This document shows, piece after piece, positions 45,709-54,604 of a DNA stretch of 64,000 nucleotides. Position 1 is the stretch's first letter. Each line of letters opens with the position of its first letter. Both the position numbers and the translations under genes were made by a program. The stretch is taken from assembly GCF_001679785.1 (NCBI RefSeq), contig NZ_CP016286.1:3222001-3286000 (forward strand). Reading direction: 5' to 3'. The notes under the pieces are model-generated. The model did no database searches, was not told the origin of the DNA, and was given only the letters and a program-made list of their open reading frames with translations. Source of the stretch: Rhizobium leguminosarum (GTDB taxonomy: Bacteria > Pseudomonadota > Alphaproteobacteria > Rhizobiales > Rhizobiaceae).

Positions 45709-46734
45709 ATGAGCGAACGACTGGAAGACATTGCAGTGCAGATGGTTGCGGGCGGCCGGGGGCTGCTCGCCGCCGATGAATCGACCTCCACCATCAAGAA
45801 GCGTTTCGACACGATCAACCTCGAATCGACCGAAACGAGCCGGCGGGACTACCGGGAGATGCTCTTCCGTTCCGACGAGGCGATGAAAAAATATATCTCC
45901 GGCGTCATCCTCTTCGAAGAGACGTTGTTCCAAAAGGCCGCGGACGGCACGCCCTTCGTCGATATCATCCGCGCAGCCGGCGCCATCCCCGGTATCAAGG
46001 TCGATACCGGCGCCAAGCCGATGGCCAAATATCCCGCTGAAACCATCACCGAAGGCCTCGACGGCCTCGGCGAGCGCCTCGCCAGATATTATGAAGCCGG
46101 CGCCCGCTTCGCCAAGTGGCGCGGCGTCATCGCCATCTCGTCAACCTTGCCGACCCGCGGTTCCGTCCGCGCCAACGCTCAGGCGCTTGCTCGTTATGCC
46201 GCACTTTGCCAGGAAGCCGGGATCGTTCCGATCGTCGAGCCGGAATGCCTGATGGACGGCAAACCGGGCGACCACAATATCGACCGCTGCGCCGAAGTGA
46301 CCGAATCCACGCTGCGCATCGTTTTCGAGGAACTGGCCGATGCCCGTGTCAACCTCGAAGGCATGATCCTCAAGCCGAACATGGTGATCGACGGCAAGAA
46401 CGCCCGCAAGGCCTCGGTCGCGGAAGTTGCCGAACGCACCGTCAAGGTACTGAAGGCGACGGTTCCGCCCGCTGTTCCCGGCATCGCCTTCCTCTCCGGT
46501 GGCCAGACGACCGAAGAAGCGACAGCCCATCTTTCGGCGATCAATGCCAGCGGCGACCTGCCGTGGTTCGTCACCTTCTCCTACGGCCGCGCCCTGCAGG
46601 ACAGCGCGCTCCGGGCCTGGAACGGCAAGCAGGAAAACGTCGCTGCCGGCCAACGCGAATTCACCCACCGCGCCGAGATGAACAGCCTCGCCGCCAAGGG
46701 CAACTGGAAGAAAGACCTGGAAAAGGCCGCCTGA
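45709..46734 (+). CDS. fba: Class I fructose-bisphosphate aldolase
   Basis: Schiff-base aldolase that splits or forms fructose-1,6-bisphosphate. The 341-residue protein is of the class I (eukaryote-like) type: AGGRGLLAADESTSTIKKRF near the N-terminus, FEETLFQKAADGTPF, PIVEPECLMDG, and the Schiff-base Lys in MILKPNMVIDG (about 220). GGAGAG precedes the ATG. It lies 225 bp after pgk, with its own probable operator region, so it may be regulated separately from pgk. Confidence 0.96.
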   Translation: MSERLEDIAVQMVAGGRGLLAADESTSTIKKRFDTINLESTETSRRDYREMLFRSDEAMKKYISGVILFEETLFQKAADGTPFVDIIRAAGAIPGIKVDTGAKPMAKYPAETITEGLDGLGERLARYYEAGARFAKWRGVIAISSTLPTRGSVRANAQALARYAALCQEAGIVPIVEPECLMDGKPGDHNIDRCAEVTESTLRIVFEELADARVNLEGMILKPNMVIDGKNARKASVAEVAERTVKVLKATVPPAVPGIAFLSGGQTTEEATAHLSAINASGDLPWFVTFSYGRALQDSALRAWNGKQENVAAGQREFTHRAEMNSLAAKGNWKKDLEKAA

Positions 46735-46884
46735 GCTTTTGGAGCTTTGAACTAATGGGCAGAGAGCGGCGAACGCAGCTTCCTGCCCTCTCTCCTTCCC
46801 TCTCATTGTCACGGCGACAAGAAACCGCTTCGTTCCGCGAAAAACCGTGATTACTCATAGCGCCCTGTCACAACGGGAGTCGCC

Positions 46885-47808
46885 ATGAACACCCTCTCCT
46901 ACGTCACCGTCGATGTCTTCACCTCCACCCGCTTCGAGGGCAATCCGCTTGCCGTCATCTCCGATGCGCGCAGTCTGAGCGATGCGGCGATGCAAAAGAT
47001 CGCCACCGAGTTCAATTATTCCGAAGTCACCTTCGTCCTGCCGCCGGAAAACCCGCAAAATTCCGCCCGCGTGCGCATCTTCACCCCGACGATGGAAATA
47101 CCCTTTGCCGGACATCCGAACGTCGGCACCGCCTATGTGCTCGGCCAGCAGGCGGAGATTTTCGGCAAGCCGGTCGGCGATACGCTGCGTTTCGAAGAAA
47201 AGGCCGGCATCGTCGAAGTCAGCCTGAAACGCAGCGGCGGAAAGGTTGCTGCTGCCGCCATCCGCGCGCCGCAGCCGCTGACGATCGGCGACACCATCGC
47301 CGCGGAAACCATCGCCGGCTGCGTCTCGCTCGACCCCGGTGTCATCGTCAGCACCACCCATGCCCCGGTCTTTGCATCCGTCGGCCTGAATTTCGCCGTT
47401 GCAGAAGTGAACGGTCTCGAGGCGCTGGCCGCCGTCCGCCCAAACCTTGCCGGGTTCCAGGCAGCTGCTGGCCGTCAGGCGACGAGCGGCCACGACTTCT
47501 CGCTCTTCCTCTATGTGAGGACAGCCGAAAATCCGTGGAATATTCGCGCCCGCATGTTCGCGCCCCTCGACAACGTGCCCGAAGATCCGGCAACGGGCAG
47601 CGCGTCAGCGGCGCTTGGTGCCTATCTCGTCTCGCTTGCGCCGGAGGCCGATATGAACGCCCGCATCACCATTGAACAGGGCGTCGAAATGGGCCGCCGC
47701 AGCGTCATCACCCTTGATGTCGTGAAATCCGACGGCATCGTCACCGATGTCGTCATCTCGGGAGGCTGCGTTTCCGTCATGCGCGGAGAAATTAGCTTGC
47801 AAGACTGA
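46885..47808 (+). CDS. PhzF-family isomerase-like protein
   Basis: A 307-residue protein of the PhzF/diaminopimelate-epimerase fold. Family blocks are TSTRFEGNPLAVI (about 11-23), FNYSEVTFVLPP with the catalytic Glu, FAGHPNVGTAYVLG, and DPATGSASAALGAYL (about 232-246). Function outside phenazine producers is generally unknown, and no phenazine genes are present here. A GGGAG RBS precedes it. It follows fba by 150 bp. Confidence 0.92.
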   Translation: MNTLSYVTVDVFTSTRFEGNPLAVISDARSLSDAAMQKIATEFNYSEVTFVLPPENPQNSARVRIFTPTMEIPFAGHPNVGTAYVLGQQAEIFGKPVGDTLRFEEKAGIVEVSLKRSGGKVAAAAIRAPQPLTIGDTIAAETIAGCVSLDPGVIVSTTHAPVFASVGLNFAVAEVNGLEALAAVRPNLAGFQAAAGRQATSGHDFSLFLYVRTAENPWNIRARMFAPLDNVPEDPATGSASAALGAYLVSLAPEADMNARITIEQGVEMGRRSVITLDVVKSDGIVTDVVISGGCVSVMRGEISLQD

Positions 47809-47853
47809 CAGTCGCAGCTCGGACCGTACCCCTGCGCTAGAGGTAGTCCGGGG

Positions 47854-48018
47854 CTATATCAGGAAATCGCGCGAAAGCAGAGCCACTGCCCAGACGGCGA
47901 ACGCGATCAGCGCGAGCTTCCAGAAATCCATTCGCCGCCTGAGGCCGGGAAGCCCGAGCGGCTTGATCACTTGTATCGCCATGGCAAGGATGAGCAGCAA
48001 GGCTATCAGCTTTGTCAT
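47854..48018 (-). CDS. 54-residue two-span membrane protein
   Basis: A small minus-strand gene below 60 codons, starting MTKLIALLLILAMAIQVIK, with a second hydrophobic segment WKLALIAFAVWAVALLS and a stop after DFLI. A short basic loop (GLRRRMD) separates the two helices. The RBS is weak (GGAAAAAATAAAG). The coherent two-helix pattern supports coding; function unknown. Confidence 0.65.
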   Translation of the reverse strand: MTKLIALLLILAMAIQVIKPLGLPGLRRRMDFWKLALIAFAVWAVALLSRDFLI

Positions 48019-48190
48019 GCTTTATTTTTTCCGTTTTTCGGAATGTCACAGGACGGACATTTTTCCGCGCGAACAAGAGGATCTCGACACGCCGTAAAGA
48101 CATTCCGGGGCACAATCAATCATCTTGAGGCTGGGCTGACGCAGGTCCTGCCTTATGTCATTGCAAATCGCTAAGACCGAGTCTGGGGAA

Positions 48191-49489
48191 ATGAAGAGAA
48201 ATCTGCTGTCCGTCGCCGCGCTGCTCTTTGGCACGCTCTTCCTTTTCATGGGCAACGGCCTGCAGGGCATCCTGCTTCCGGTGCGCGGCAATCTCGAAGG
48301 CTACGGAACGACGACGCTTGGCCTGCTCGGCACCTCATGGGCCGGGGGCTTCGTCATCGGCTGCCTGGTTGCGCCGAAGATCGTGCGCCGCGTCGGCCAT
48401 GTGCGTGCCTTTTCCGGCTTCATCTCGATCATCGCCATCATTGCGCTGGTCAGCGGCATCATCATCGATCCGATCTGGTGGGTGGTCCTGCGCGCCGTCA
48501 CCGGCTTCTCCACCGCCGGCACGTCGATGATCATCGAAAGCTGGCTGAATGAGCGCGCCAGCAACGAGAGCCGCGGCGCGATCTTCTCGCTCTATATCGG
48601 CATCACACTCATCGGCGTCGTCGGCGGCCAGATGATGATCCCGCTCGAGGATGTGCGCACACCGGTGCTGTTCATGATCTGCGGCATCTTCTATTGCATC
48701 GCCATGCTGCCGACGACGCTGTCGACCGCCGCTTCGCCGCAGCCGCTGAAGGCGGTGCGCCTCGATCTGCCGGCGCTCTATCGCAATTCGCCGGTCTCCT
48801 GCCTCGGTATTCTGCTCGTCGGTATCGCCAACGGTGCCTACGGCACGCTCGGCGCCGTCTTCGGCGCCGGCGCCGGCCTGTCCGACACCAGCATCGCCGT
48901 CATGATGAGCGCCACCATCTTCGCCGGGGCGGTGATGCAGCTGCCGGCCGGCCGGCTTTCCGATCGCATCGACCGGCGTTACGTGCTCGCCGCCATGTCG
49001 GGGATCGCCGCCCTTGCTGGCCTGCTGATCTTCTTGCTCCACCCGACGTCCCCCGCTTTGCTGATCGGGCTCGTCGTCCTTTACGGCGCAGTGGCAAATA
49101 CGCTCTATCCGATCGCCGTCGCCCACGCGAACGACTTCGCGGCGTCAGAGGATTTCGTCAAGGTCTCCGGCGGCCTGCTGCTGCTCTATGGCATCGGCAC
49201 GGTGATCGGCCCGACGCTCAGCGGTCCCGTCATGTCGGCGATCACGCCGCATGCGCTTTTCCTCGTCACCGCCATCGCCCATGTGCTGATCACCGTTTAT
49301 GCCATCATCAGGAGCCGCATCCGGGCCGCGGTCCCCGCCAGCGACCGCGACGCCTACACGACGATCCCGACCGGCACCTCGGCGATCCTGACACCGCAAA
49401 GCATGTCGCTTGCCGATCGCGGCGCCGGCAAACCTTTCGAAACCGGAAAGTCTCCCGAAAGCGACGATCCTGCTGTAAAGTTTGGTTAG
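48191..49489 (+). CDS. Major facilitator superfamily transporter
   Basis: A 12-helix MFS protein. The start MKRNLLSVAALLFGT at 48191 gives 432 residues; an upstream ATG at 48155 is also possible, and the Shine-Dalgarno signals do not settle the choice. The typical loop 2-3 motif appears as GCLVAPKIVRRVGHVRAF and the second-half equivalent as AGRLSDRIDRRYVLA. The C-terminal tail (from about 385) is hydrophilic. Substrate unknown. Confidence 0.88.
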   Translation: MKRNLLSVAALLFGTLFLFMGNGLQGILLPVRGNLEGYGTTTLGLLGTSWAGGFVIGCLVAPKIVRRVGHVRAFSGFISIIAIIALVSGIIIDPIWWVVLRAVTGFSTAGTSMIIESWLNERASNESRGAIFSLYIGITLIGVVGGQMMIPLEDVRTPVLFMICGIFYCIAMLPTTLSTAASPQPLKAVRLDLPALYRNSPVSCLGILLVGIANGAYGTLGAVFGAGAGLSDTSIAVMMSATIFAGAVMQLPAGRLSDRIDRRYVLAAMSGIAALAGLLIFLLHPTSPALLIGLVVLYGAVANTLYPIAVAHANDFAASEDFVKVSGGLLLLYGIGTVIGPTLSGPVMSAITPHALFLVTAIAHVLITVYAIIRSRIRAAVPASDRDAYTTIPTGTSAILTPQSMSLADRGAGKPFETGKSPESDDPAVKFG

Positions 49490-49510
49490 GCAGCGAACGG
49501 AGGACGAACC

Positions 49511-49702
49511 ATGAGCTTCATCGATGATGACCGGCCGCAGAAGAAAGTCGCCCACGAGATCGGCGCCGATCTCTCCATGCTTTCGGTCGACGAATTGAAG
49601 GCGCGGGTGGAATTGCTGAAGACGGAGATCGCCCGTCTCGAGGCCGAGGCCGCCCGCAAAGCCTCCGGGCGGCAGGCGGCGGAAAGCTTCTTCCGCTCGT
49701 GA
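49511..49702 (+). CDS. DUF1192-type small protein
   Basis: A 63-residue, soluble, mostly helical protein: MSFIDDDRPQKKVAHEIG, then LSVDELKARVELLKTEIARLE. The opening DDDRP and the helical end fit the DUF1192 group widespread in Alphaproteobacteria, function unknown. AACGGAGGACG provides the RBS. It sits 21 bp after the MFS gene and upstream of the rcdA regulatory region. Confidence 0.88.
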   Translation: MSFIDDDRPQKKVAHEIGADLSMLSVDELKARVELLKTEIARLEAEAARKASGRQAAESFFRS

Positions 49703-49776
49703 CCCGATAAAAACCCCGAAAAACAAGGCTATAGGCGGATGAAATAGCCCGCCTCAAGTCTTAATCCGGCACAATA

Positions 49777-49791
49777 TTAATAAAATATTAA
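49777..49791 (+). promoter_or_regulatory. CtrA-type box (TTAA-N7-TTAA), distal
   Basis: TTAA-TAAAATA-TTAA matches the two CtrA half-sites with 7-bp spacing. The stretch is AT-rich, so a chance match is possible. It is about 300 bp upstream of rcdA. Confidence 0.4.
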
Positions 49792-49889
49792 GCTTTATAA
49801 GGTATTACTGTATTCATCCGGATTTCCTCTGGATCTCAGACAGTTTTCCAAGCGGTGAATTGGTCTGATTTTTCTCCCTGTTTTACCTT

Positions 49890-49917
49890 GAGAGCCGCGT
49901 TTGCGGCTCTTCTTTTT
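49890..49917 (+). terminator. Hairpin terminator of an unassigned transcript
   Basis: AGAGCCGC-GT-TT-GCGGCTCT followed by TCTTTTT is a good rho-independent terminator. It lies 188 bp after the DUF1192 stop and upstream of rcdA, so it may end a long 3' leader of the DUF1192 transcript or a small RNA encoded in 49703-49890. Confidence 0.75.
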
Positions 49918-49952
49918 CCTATGGCCGGCGCACTTCCACGAAACTGTGGAGA

Positions 49953-49967
49953 TTAACCCTTTCTTAA
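49953..49967 (+). promoter_or_regulatory. CtrA-type box (TTAA-N7-TTAA) upstream of rcdA
   Basis: TTAA-CCCTTTC-TTAA has both half-sites at the correct 7-bp spacing, 127 bp upstream of the rcdA ATG and after the hairpin terminator. Direct CtrA control of rcdA is known in Caulobacter and reported in Sinorhizobium. Confidence 0.6.
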
Positions 49968-50093
49968 GAAACGGCTTGCGCATTTGGGCTAATGATACCA
50001 TCTTAAAGTCATAAAGACCCGGCCTGGAAACTTTTCCATCGGAACCGGCGTTACCTGAATATATGTAGCTGCGTGCGAACAGGGACTATTGCG

Positions 50094-50609
50094 ATGTCGG
50101 AAGTTGGATTGAACACGATCAGTTTTGCAGGTCGCGCCGCTGCATCTTCGCAGTTCAAGGCACTGTATGCGGAAGGCATGTCGCTGGTCGAAGAGACCGC
50201 CGCCTATCTCGACGGTCAGGGCCGCGCCGCTTCCAAGGTTCTGCCGCGGATGGCCTCGGTTCTCTACGCCGCGGAATCGATGCGTCTCACCACCCGCCTC
50301 ATGCAGATGGCCTCCTGGCTGCTGTTGCAGCGCGCCGTCAACAATGGCGAAATGTCTCGCGATCAGGTGCTGGCTGAAAAGAACAAGGTTCGCCTCGACG
50401 GCTTCAACGTCGACCGCGCCGCGCCCGGCTGGGGCGACCTGCCGGAATCCTTCCGCGACCTCGTCGAACGCTCGCTGCGTCTGCAGAACCGCATTGCCCT
50501 GCTCGACCGCGAGATCTACCGCCCGTCCGAAGCGGTGATCGTTCACGATAATCAGAACAGCGTCCAGGCCCAGCTTTCCCTGCTGCAGACTGCCTTCGGC
50601 AACAACTGA
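50094..50609 (+). CDS. rcdA: RcdA-family regulator of CtrA degradation (DUF1465)
   Basis: Adaptor-type cell-cycle protein that, with CpdR and PopA in Caulobacter, helps ClpXP degrade CtrA. The start MSEVGLNTISFAGR at 50094 gives 171 residues, the normal length. DUF1465 features include FKALYAEGMSLVEETAAYLDG, ESMRLTTRLMQMASWLLLQRAV (the helical core) and the C-terminal SLRLQNRIALLDREIYRP. A CtrA-type box lies upstream and a terminator downstream, so it is a single-gene unit. Confidence 0.88.
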   Translation: MSEVGLNTISFAGRAAASSQFKALYAEGMSLVEETAAYLDGQGRAASKVLPRMASVLYAAESMRLTTRLMQMASWLLLQRAVNNGEMSRDQVLAEKNKVRLDGFNVDRAAPGWGDLPESFRDLVERSLRLQNRIALLDREIYRPSEAVIVHDNQNSVQAQLSLLQTAFGNN

Positions 50610-50633
50610 CCGGACCTGCAAGAATTCGAATAC

Positions 50634-50665
50634 AAACCGGCTGCGTCTTGCGCGGCCGGTTTTTT
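50634..50665 (+). terminator. Rho-independent terminator after rcdA
   Basis: AACCGGC / GCCGGTT stem with a GC-rich loop and a TTTTTTG tail, 25 bp after the rcdA stop. Confidence 0.85.
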
Positions 50666-50696
50666 GTTTGCCGCTGAACGCCGGCATCCCTCCAGC

Positions 50697-50732
50697 TTCC
50701 TTTGCGCGTCTGAAAAGACGCGCAGCACAGTA
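50697..50732. repeat. Short palindromic repeat, GCGTCCTTTGCGC type
   Basis: CTTTGCGCGTCT-GAAA-AGACGCGC-type hairpin with a partly matching outer arm (GCACAGTAA where other copies have GCGCTGTAA). It lies between rcdA and rpmE. Related to 26553, 32426 and 56525. Confidence 0.7.
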
Positions 50733-50747
50733 AGCCGTTGCAAACGC

Positions 50748-50771
50748 AAAAAAGCCCGGCAAAACCGGGCT
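50748..50771 (-). terminator. Rho-independent terminator after rpmE
   Basis: On the minus strand AGCCCGG-TTTT-GCCGGGCT is followed by TTTTTT. It lies about 30 bp after the rpmE stop. Confidence 0.9.
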
Positions 50772-50800
50772 CTCTTCGAATTCCGTCGAGCAGGAGCGAT

Positions 50801-51022
50801 TTAGAGGCCGAGGCCGCCGAAACGCTTGTTGAACTTGGAGACGCGGCCACCGCGGTCCATGAGCTGCTGGTTGCCGCCGGTCCAGGCCGGATGCGACTTG
50901 GAATCGATTTCGAGGTTCATGACAGCGCCTTCCGAACCCCAGGTCGAGCGGGTTTCGTACTCAGTGCCATCGGTCATGACCACCTTGATCATGTGATATT
51001 CGGGATGGATGCCTGCTTTCAT
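50801..51022 (-). CDS. rpmE: 50S ribosomal protein L31
   Basis: Ribosomal large-subunit protein. The start [19 protein letters not shown] at 51022 gives 73 residues with conserved [33 protein letters not shown]. No Cys is present, so it is the zinc-free (C-minus) form. It is a single gene with its own terminator, divergent from the ABC exporter. Confidence 0.96.
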   Translation of the reverse strand: MKAGIHPEYHMIKVVMTDGTEYETRSTWGSEGAVMNLEIDSKSHPAWTGGNQQLMDRGGRVSKFNKRFGGLGL

Positions 51023-51214
51023 AACAATCTTCCTGCGATACCGGAGTTCAATTTGCCGCATGCAGTTGCGGCCAACGAACCGATTGAATAAATGAAGCCG
51101 CAGTCGGATGGCTACGGCTTCCCATTAGGATGCGGTGCCTATACATGAAGGACGCCTAGATAACAAGAGCCAACAGGCCGCATTGCGCGGGTCCTGCGGG
51201 CGATCGGAGACGAT

Positions 51215-53017
51215 TTGGCAGAGCAGGCACGGGCTGAGAAAAACAAGACGCGATCGCTGCGACCGCTCGGCAGGCTGACGCCCTATGTCATGCGTTATCG
51301 CGGCCTGGTGGCCGGTGCGCTGATGTCGCTGGCGCTTGCCGCCATCACCTCGCTGGCGCTGCCGCTCGCCGTGCGTCGGATGATCGATCACGGCTTCACC
51401 CAGTCCGACGGCCGCTTCATCAACAGCTACTTCGCCATGCTGATGGTCATGGCCATCGTGCTCGCGGTCGCCAGCGCACTGCGCTATTATTTCGTCATCA
51501 CCATCGGCGAGCGCATCGTCGCCGATCTTCGCCGCGATGTCTTTTCCCATGTGACCCGGCTGTCGCCCTCCTTTTTCGACGTCAATCAATCCGGTGAGAT
51601 CGTCTCGCGGCTGACCGCCGATACGACGCAGATCAAGTCCGCCGTCGGCGCCACCGCCTCGGTGGCGCTCAGGAACTTCATCCTCTGTATCGGCGCCATG
51701 GGCATGATGATCGTCACCTCGCCGAAGCTTTCGAGCCTCGTCATCGGAGCGATCCCGCTGATCGTCTTCCCGCTCGTCGCCTTCGGCCGCTCGGTGCGCA
51801 AGCGCTCACGCGCCGCCCAGGATACGCTCGCCGATGCCTCCGCCTTCGCCAACGAGACGATCGCCGCGACCCGCACAGTCCAGGCCTTCAACGGCGAGGA
51901 TGCCGCAGCGACGCGTTACGGCACCGCCGTCGAGTCCGCCTACGAGGCGGCCCGCGCCGCCATCCGCTCCCGCGCGCTGCTAACCGGGATCGCCATCACG
52001 CTGATCTTCGGCAGCGTCGTCGCCGTGCTCTGGGTCGGCGCCCATAGCGTGCTTGCCGGCACGCTTTCGGCCGGCACGCTCGGCCAGTTCCTGCTCTATG
52101 CCGTCATCACCGCCGGTTCGCTGGGCGCGCTGTCGGAGGTCTGGGGTGAGCTCTCGCAGGCAGCCGGTGCCGCAGACCGGCTGACCGAGCTTCTCGACGA
52201 GGTCTCGCCGATCGCAGCCCCCGCCAGCCCTGAGCCGCTTCCGTCGCCCAGCCGTGGCCGTGTCGAATTTTCCGGCGTGCACTTTGCCTATCCCTCGCGC
52301 CCCGGCAAATCGGCGCTGCATGGCTTAAGCTTCGCAATCACGCCAGGTGAGACCGTCGCCATCGTCGGCCCTTCCGGTGCCGGCAAGAGCACCGTATTCT
52401 CGCTGCTGCTGCGCTTCTACGATCCGCAGCAGGGCAGCGTGAAGATCGACGGTGTCGACGCGCAGCTGACAACGCCTGATGAGCTGCGCCAGCGCATCGC
52501 CATCGTGCCGCAGGACGTCACCATCTTTGCCGCCTCGATCCATGACAACATCGCCTTCGGCCGTCCCGGCGCCTCGCGTGACGAGGTCCGCGCCGCGGCT
52601 CTTGCCGCGCAGGCCGACGAATTCATCGCCCGGCTGGACCAGGGCTACGAGACCGAGGTCGGCGAACGCGGCATCACTCTGTCAGGCGGCCAGCGCCAAC
52701 GCATCGCCATTGCCCGCGCCATCCTGAAGAACGCGCCCGTGCTGCTGCTTGACGAGGCAACCTCCGCGCTTGACGCCGAAAGCGAGACGCTGGTGCAGAA
52801 GGCGCTTGACGGTCTGGTGGACGGCCGCACGACGCTCGTCATCGCCCATCGCCTGGCAACGGTGCTGAAAGCCGACCGCATTCTCGTCATGGATCAGGGC
52901 CGGGTCGTCGAAGAGGGCACGCATCAGAGCCTGATCCGCCACGGCGGCATCTATGCGCGGCTGGCGCGGCTGCAATTCGACGCCGCCAACGAGGATGTGC
53001 TCGCTGCCGCGAAATAG
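51215..53017 (+). CDS. ABC exporter (fused permease and ATPase, MsbA-like)
   Basis: TTG start at 51215 supported by CGGAGACGAT immediately upstream; 600 residues. A six-helix exporter domain (about 20-320) is followed by an ATPase domain with Walker A GPSGAGKST (about 387-395), signature LSGGQRQR, Walker B VLLLDEATSALDAE and the H-loop IAHRLAT. It works as a homodimer. Candidate substrates are lipids, peptides or drugs; none is indicated by the neighbours. Confidence 0.93.
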   Translation: MAEQARAEKNKTRSLRPLGRLTPYVMRYRGLVAGALMSLALAAITSLALPLAVRRMIDHGFTQSDGRFINSYFAMLMVMAIVLAVASALRYYFVITIGERIVADLRRDVFSHVTRLSPSFFDVNQSGEIVSRLTADTTQIKSAVGATASVALRNFILCIGAMGMMIVTSPKLSSLVIGAIPLIVFPLVAFGRSVRKRSRAAQDTLADASAFANETIAATRTVQAFNGEDAAATRYGTAVESAYEAARAAIRSRALLTGIAITLIFGSVVAVLWVGAHSVLAGTLSAGTLGQFLLYAVITAGSLGALSEVWGELSQAAGAADRLTELLDEVSPIAAPASPEPLPSPSRGRVEFSGVHFAYPSRPGKSALHGLSFAITPGETVAIVGPSGAGKSTVFSLLLRFYDPQQGSVKIDGVDAQLTTPDELRQRIAIVPQDVTIFAASIHDNIAFGRPGASRDEVRAAALAAQADEFIARLDQGYETEVGERGITLSGGQRQRIAIARAILKNAPVLLLDEATSALDAESETLVQKALDGLVDGRTTLVIAHRLATVLKADRILVMDQGRVVEEGTHQSLIRHGGIYARLARLQFDAANEDVLAAAK

Positions 53018-53159
53018 CCGGCGCGCACTTCTCCCGCCAACAGCGACTAAAGTTTGAACCCGCCGCGCTTCTCTGCGGTTGTCTTTCGCGCGTCCCGCCC
53101 TAAGCTCTTCATTCCCCGGGTGGGGATATCGCTGCTGAAATCCTTGGGAGGAGATAGGA

Positions 53160-54152
53160 ATGGCGCTTTCCGATATGACGCGACGTGCGGGCCTTGCGCT
53201 CGGTTTCGGTATGCTTGCGGCCATTGCCGTCGGCGCCTCTGCCACCGCTGCAGATTTTCCCGATCGCGCGATCACCATGGTCGTGCCCTTCGCGGCCGGC
53301 GGCTCGACCGATGTCGTCGCCCGCATCGTCGCGCAGAAGATGTCGGAGGATCTCGGCCAACAGGTGATCGTCCAGAACGTCGCCGGCGCCGGCGGCAATC
53401 TCGGCGCCGGTAACGTCGCCCGCGCCGAACCGGACGGCTACACCATCCTGATGGGCACGGTCGCGACCCACGCCCTCAATCCGCTGATCCTGAAATCGAC
53501 GCCATATGACGCCGAAAAGGATTTCGCACCGATCTCGCTGCTCGTCGTCGTGCCGAATGTGCTGGTCGTCAATCCGGAACTGCCGGCAAAGACCGTGCAG
53601 GAACTGGTCGCCCTGCTGAAGGCCGAGCCCGACAAATACAGCTACGCCTCATCGGGCAACGGCACGCCTTTGCATCTTTCCGGCGAACTCTTCAAGTCCA
53701 TGGCCGGCGTCAGCATGCAACACATCCCCTATAAGGGTGCTGGTCCGGCATTGAACGACGTCATCGGCAACCAGGTGCCGATCATGTTCGACAACCTGCC
53801 CTCCTCGTCGAGCCACATCAAGGCCGGCACTCTGCGGGCGCTGGCAGTGACCACGGCCGAGCGCGCGCCCTCCTTCCCCGACGTACCGACCGTCGCCGAG
53901 TCAGGCATTCCAGGTTACGAGACCTATACCTGGAACGCGCTTTTCGCCCCGGCCACGACGCCGAGCGAGGTCGTGACGCGCCTCAACGCCTCGGCTAAAA
54001 AGGCGCTCGCCGACCCAGCCGTCGCGGAACGGATGAAAGAATTCAGCGCCACCATCGTCGGCTCGACGCCGGAGGAACTCGCCGCCCATGTGAAGGCCGA
54101 ACTCGCCAAATGGGGACCGGTCGTCAAGGGCGCAAACATCCAGATGGAGTGA
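53160..54152 (+). CDS. Bug-family (TctC-like) periplasmic solute-binding protein
   Basis: A 330-residue exported protein with a signal peptide (about 1-32, ending AAD) and the tripartite-tricarboxylate-receptor fold: ITMVVPFAAGGSTDVVAR (about 38-55), VQNVAGAGGNLGAGNVARAEPDGYTIL, and HIPYKGAGPALNDVIG. These proteins bind carboxylates and usually work with TctA/TctB membrane partners, none of which is encoded nearby. GGAGGAG lies upstream. Confidence 0.92.
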   Translation: MALSDMTRRAGLALGFGMLAAIAVGASATAADFPDRAITMVVPFAAGGSTDVVARIVAQKMSEDLGQQVIVQNVAGAGGNLGAGNVARAEPDGYTILMGTVATHALNPLILKSTPYDAEKDFAPISLLVVVPNVLVVNPELPAKTVQELVALLKAEPDKYSYASSGNGTPLHLSGELFKSMAGVSMQHIPYKGAGPALNDVIGNQVPIMFDNLPSSSSHIKAGTLRALAVTTAERAPSFPDVPTVAESGIPGYETYTWNALFAPATTPSEVVTRLNASAKKALADPAVAERMKEFSATIVGSTPEELAAHVKAELAKWGPVVKGANIQME

Positions 54153-54158
54153 TGCCAA

Positions 54159-54208
54159 AGCATGATGCCGAAAAGTGTGAGCGGTTTTCGGATGACATCA
54201 TGCTCTAC
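54159..54208. repeat. Short palindromic repeat, GCATGATGCCGAAAAG type
   Basis: Outer arms AGCATGATG / CATCATGCT, inner CCGAAAAGTGTGAGCGGTTTTCGG. It belongs with the copies at 27227 and 60905 by the shared xGCGGTTTTxGGATGAC core. Sequence 54209-54415 after it holds nothing I can identify. Confidence 0.75.
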
Positions 54209-54415
54209 TCTTTAATTGAGAACAGGATTCAGATTTTAGGCTGGCCGGGGCATAGGCGCCGGCGCCCTCATTCGCTTGCGTCCAATGGAAACGGTGACAA
54301 TTGGACGCTAAGCAACCCAATCCTGATTAAGGCAGTGGAAAAGCTCGCCATTTTGATCTAGCCTCCGCTAAGCTGATGGTTGCAATTCAGCATTTTGGGA
54401 TTTCGGGAGACATCT

Positions 54416-54604
54416 ATGTATAAATTCGAAGTCTATAAGGACAAGGGCGGGGAGTTCCGCTTCCGCTTCAAAGCATCGAACGGGGAAGCCATGTTCTCGT
54501 CGGAGGGCTACAAGGCGAAGGCGTCCGCCATGAGTGCCATCGAATCCATCAAGAAGAACACGCCAAGCGCCGAGATCGTCGACCAGACGAAGGCCGAATC
54601 CTGA
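54416..54604 (+). CDS. YegP-family (DUF1508) small protein
   Basis: A 62-residue protein starting MYKFEVYKDKGGEFRFRFKASNG, followed by MFSSEGYKAKASAMSAIESIKKN, the typical DUF1508 repeat unit (one copy here; some members have two). GGGAGACATCT precedes the ATG. Function unknown; possibly nucleic-acid associated. Confidence 0.9.
   Translation: MYKFEVYKDKGGEFRFRFKASNGEAMFSSEGYKAKASAMSAIESIKKNTPSAEIVDQTKAES

Noticed and set aside
46885..47808. PhzF-like gene as part of a phenazine pathway
   Set aside because: No other phenazine genes are present; PhzF-fold proteins are widespread with other or unknown roles.
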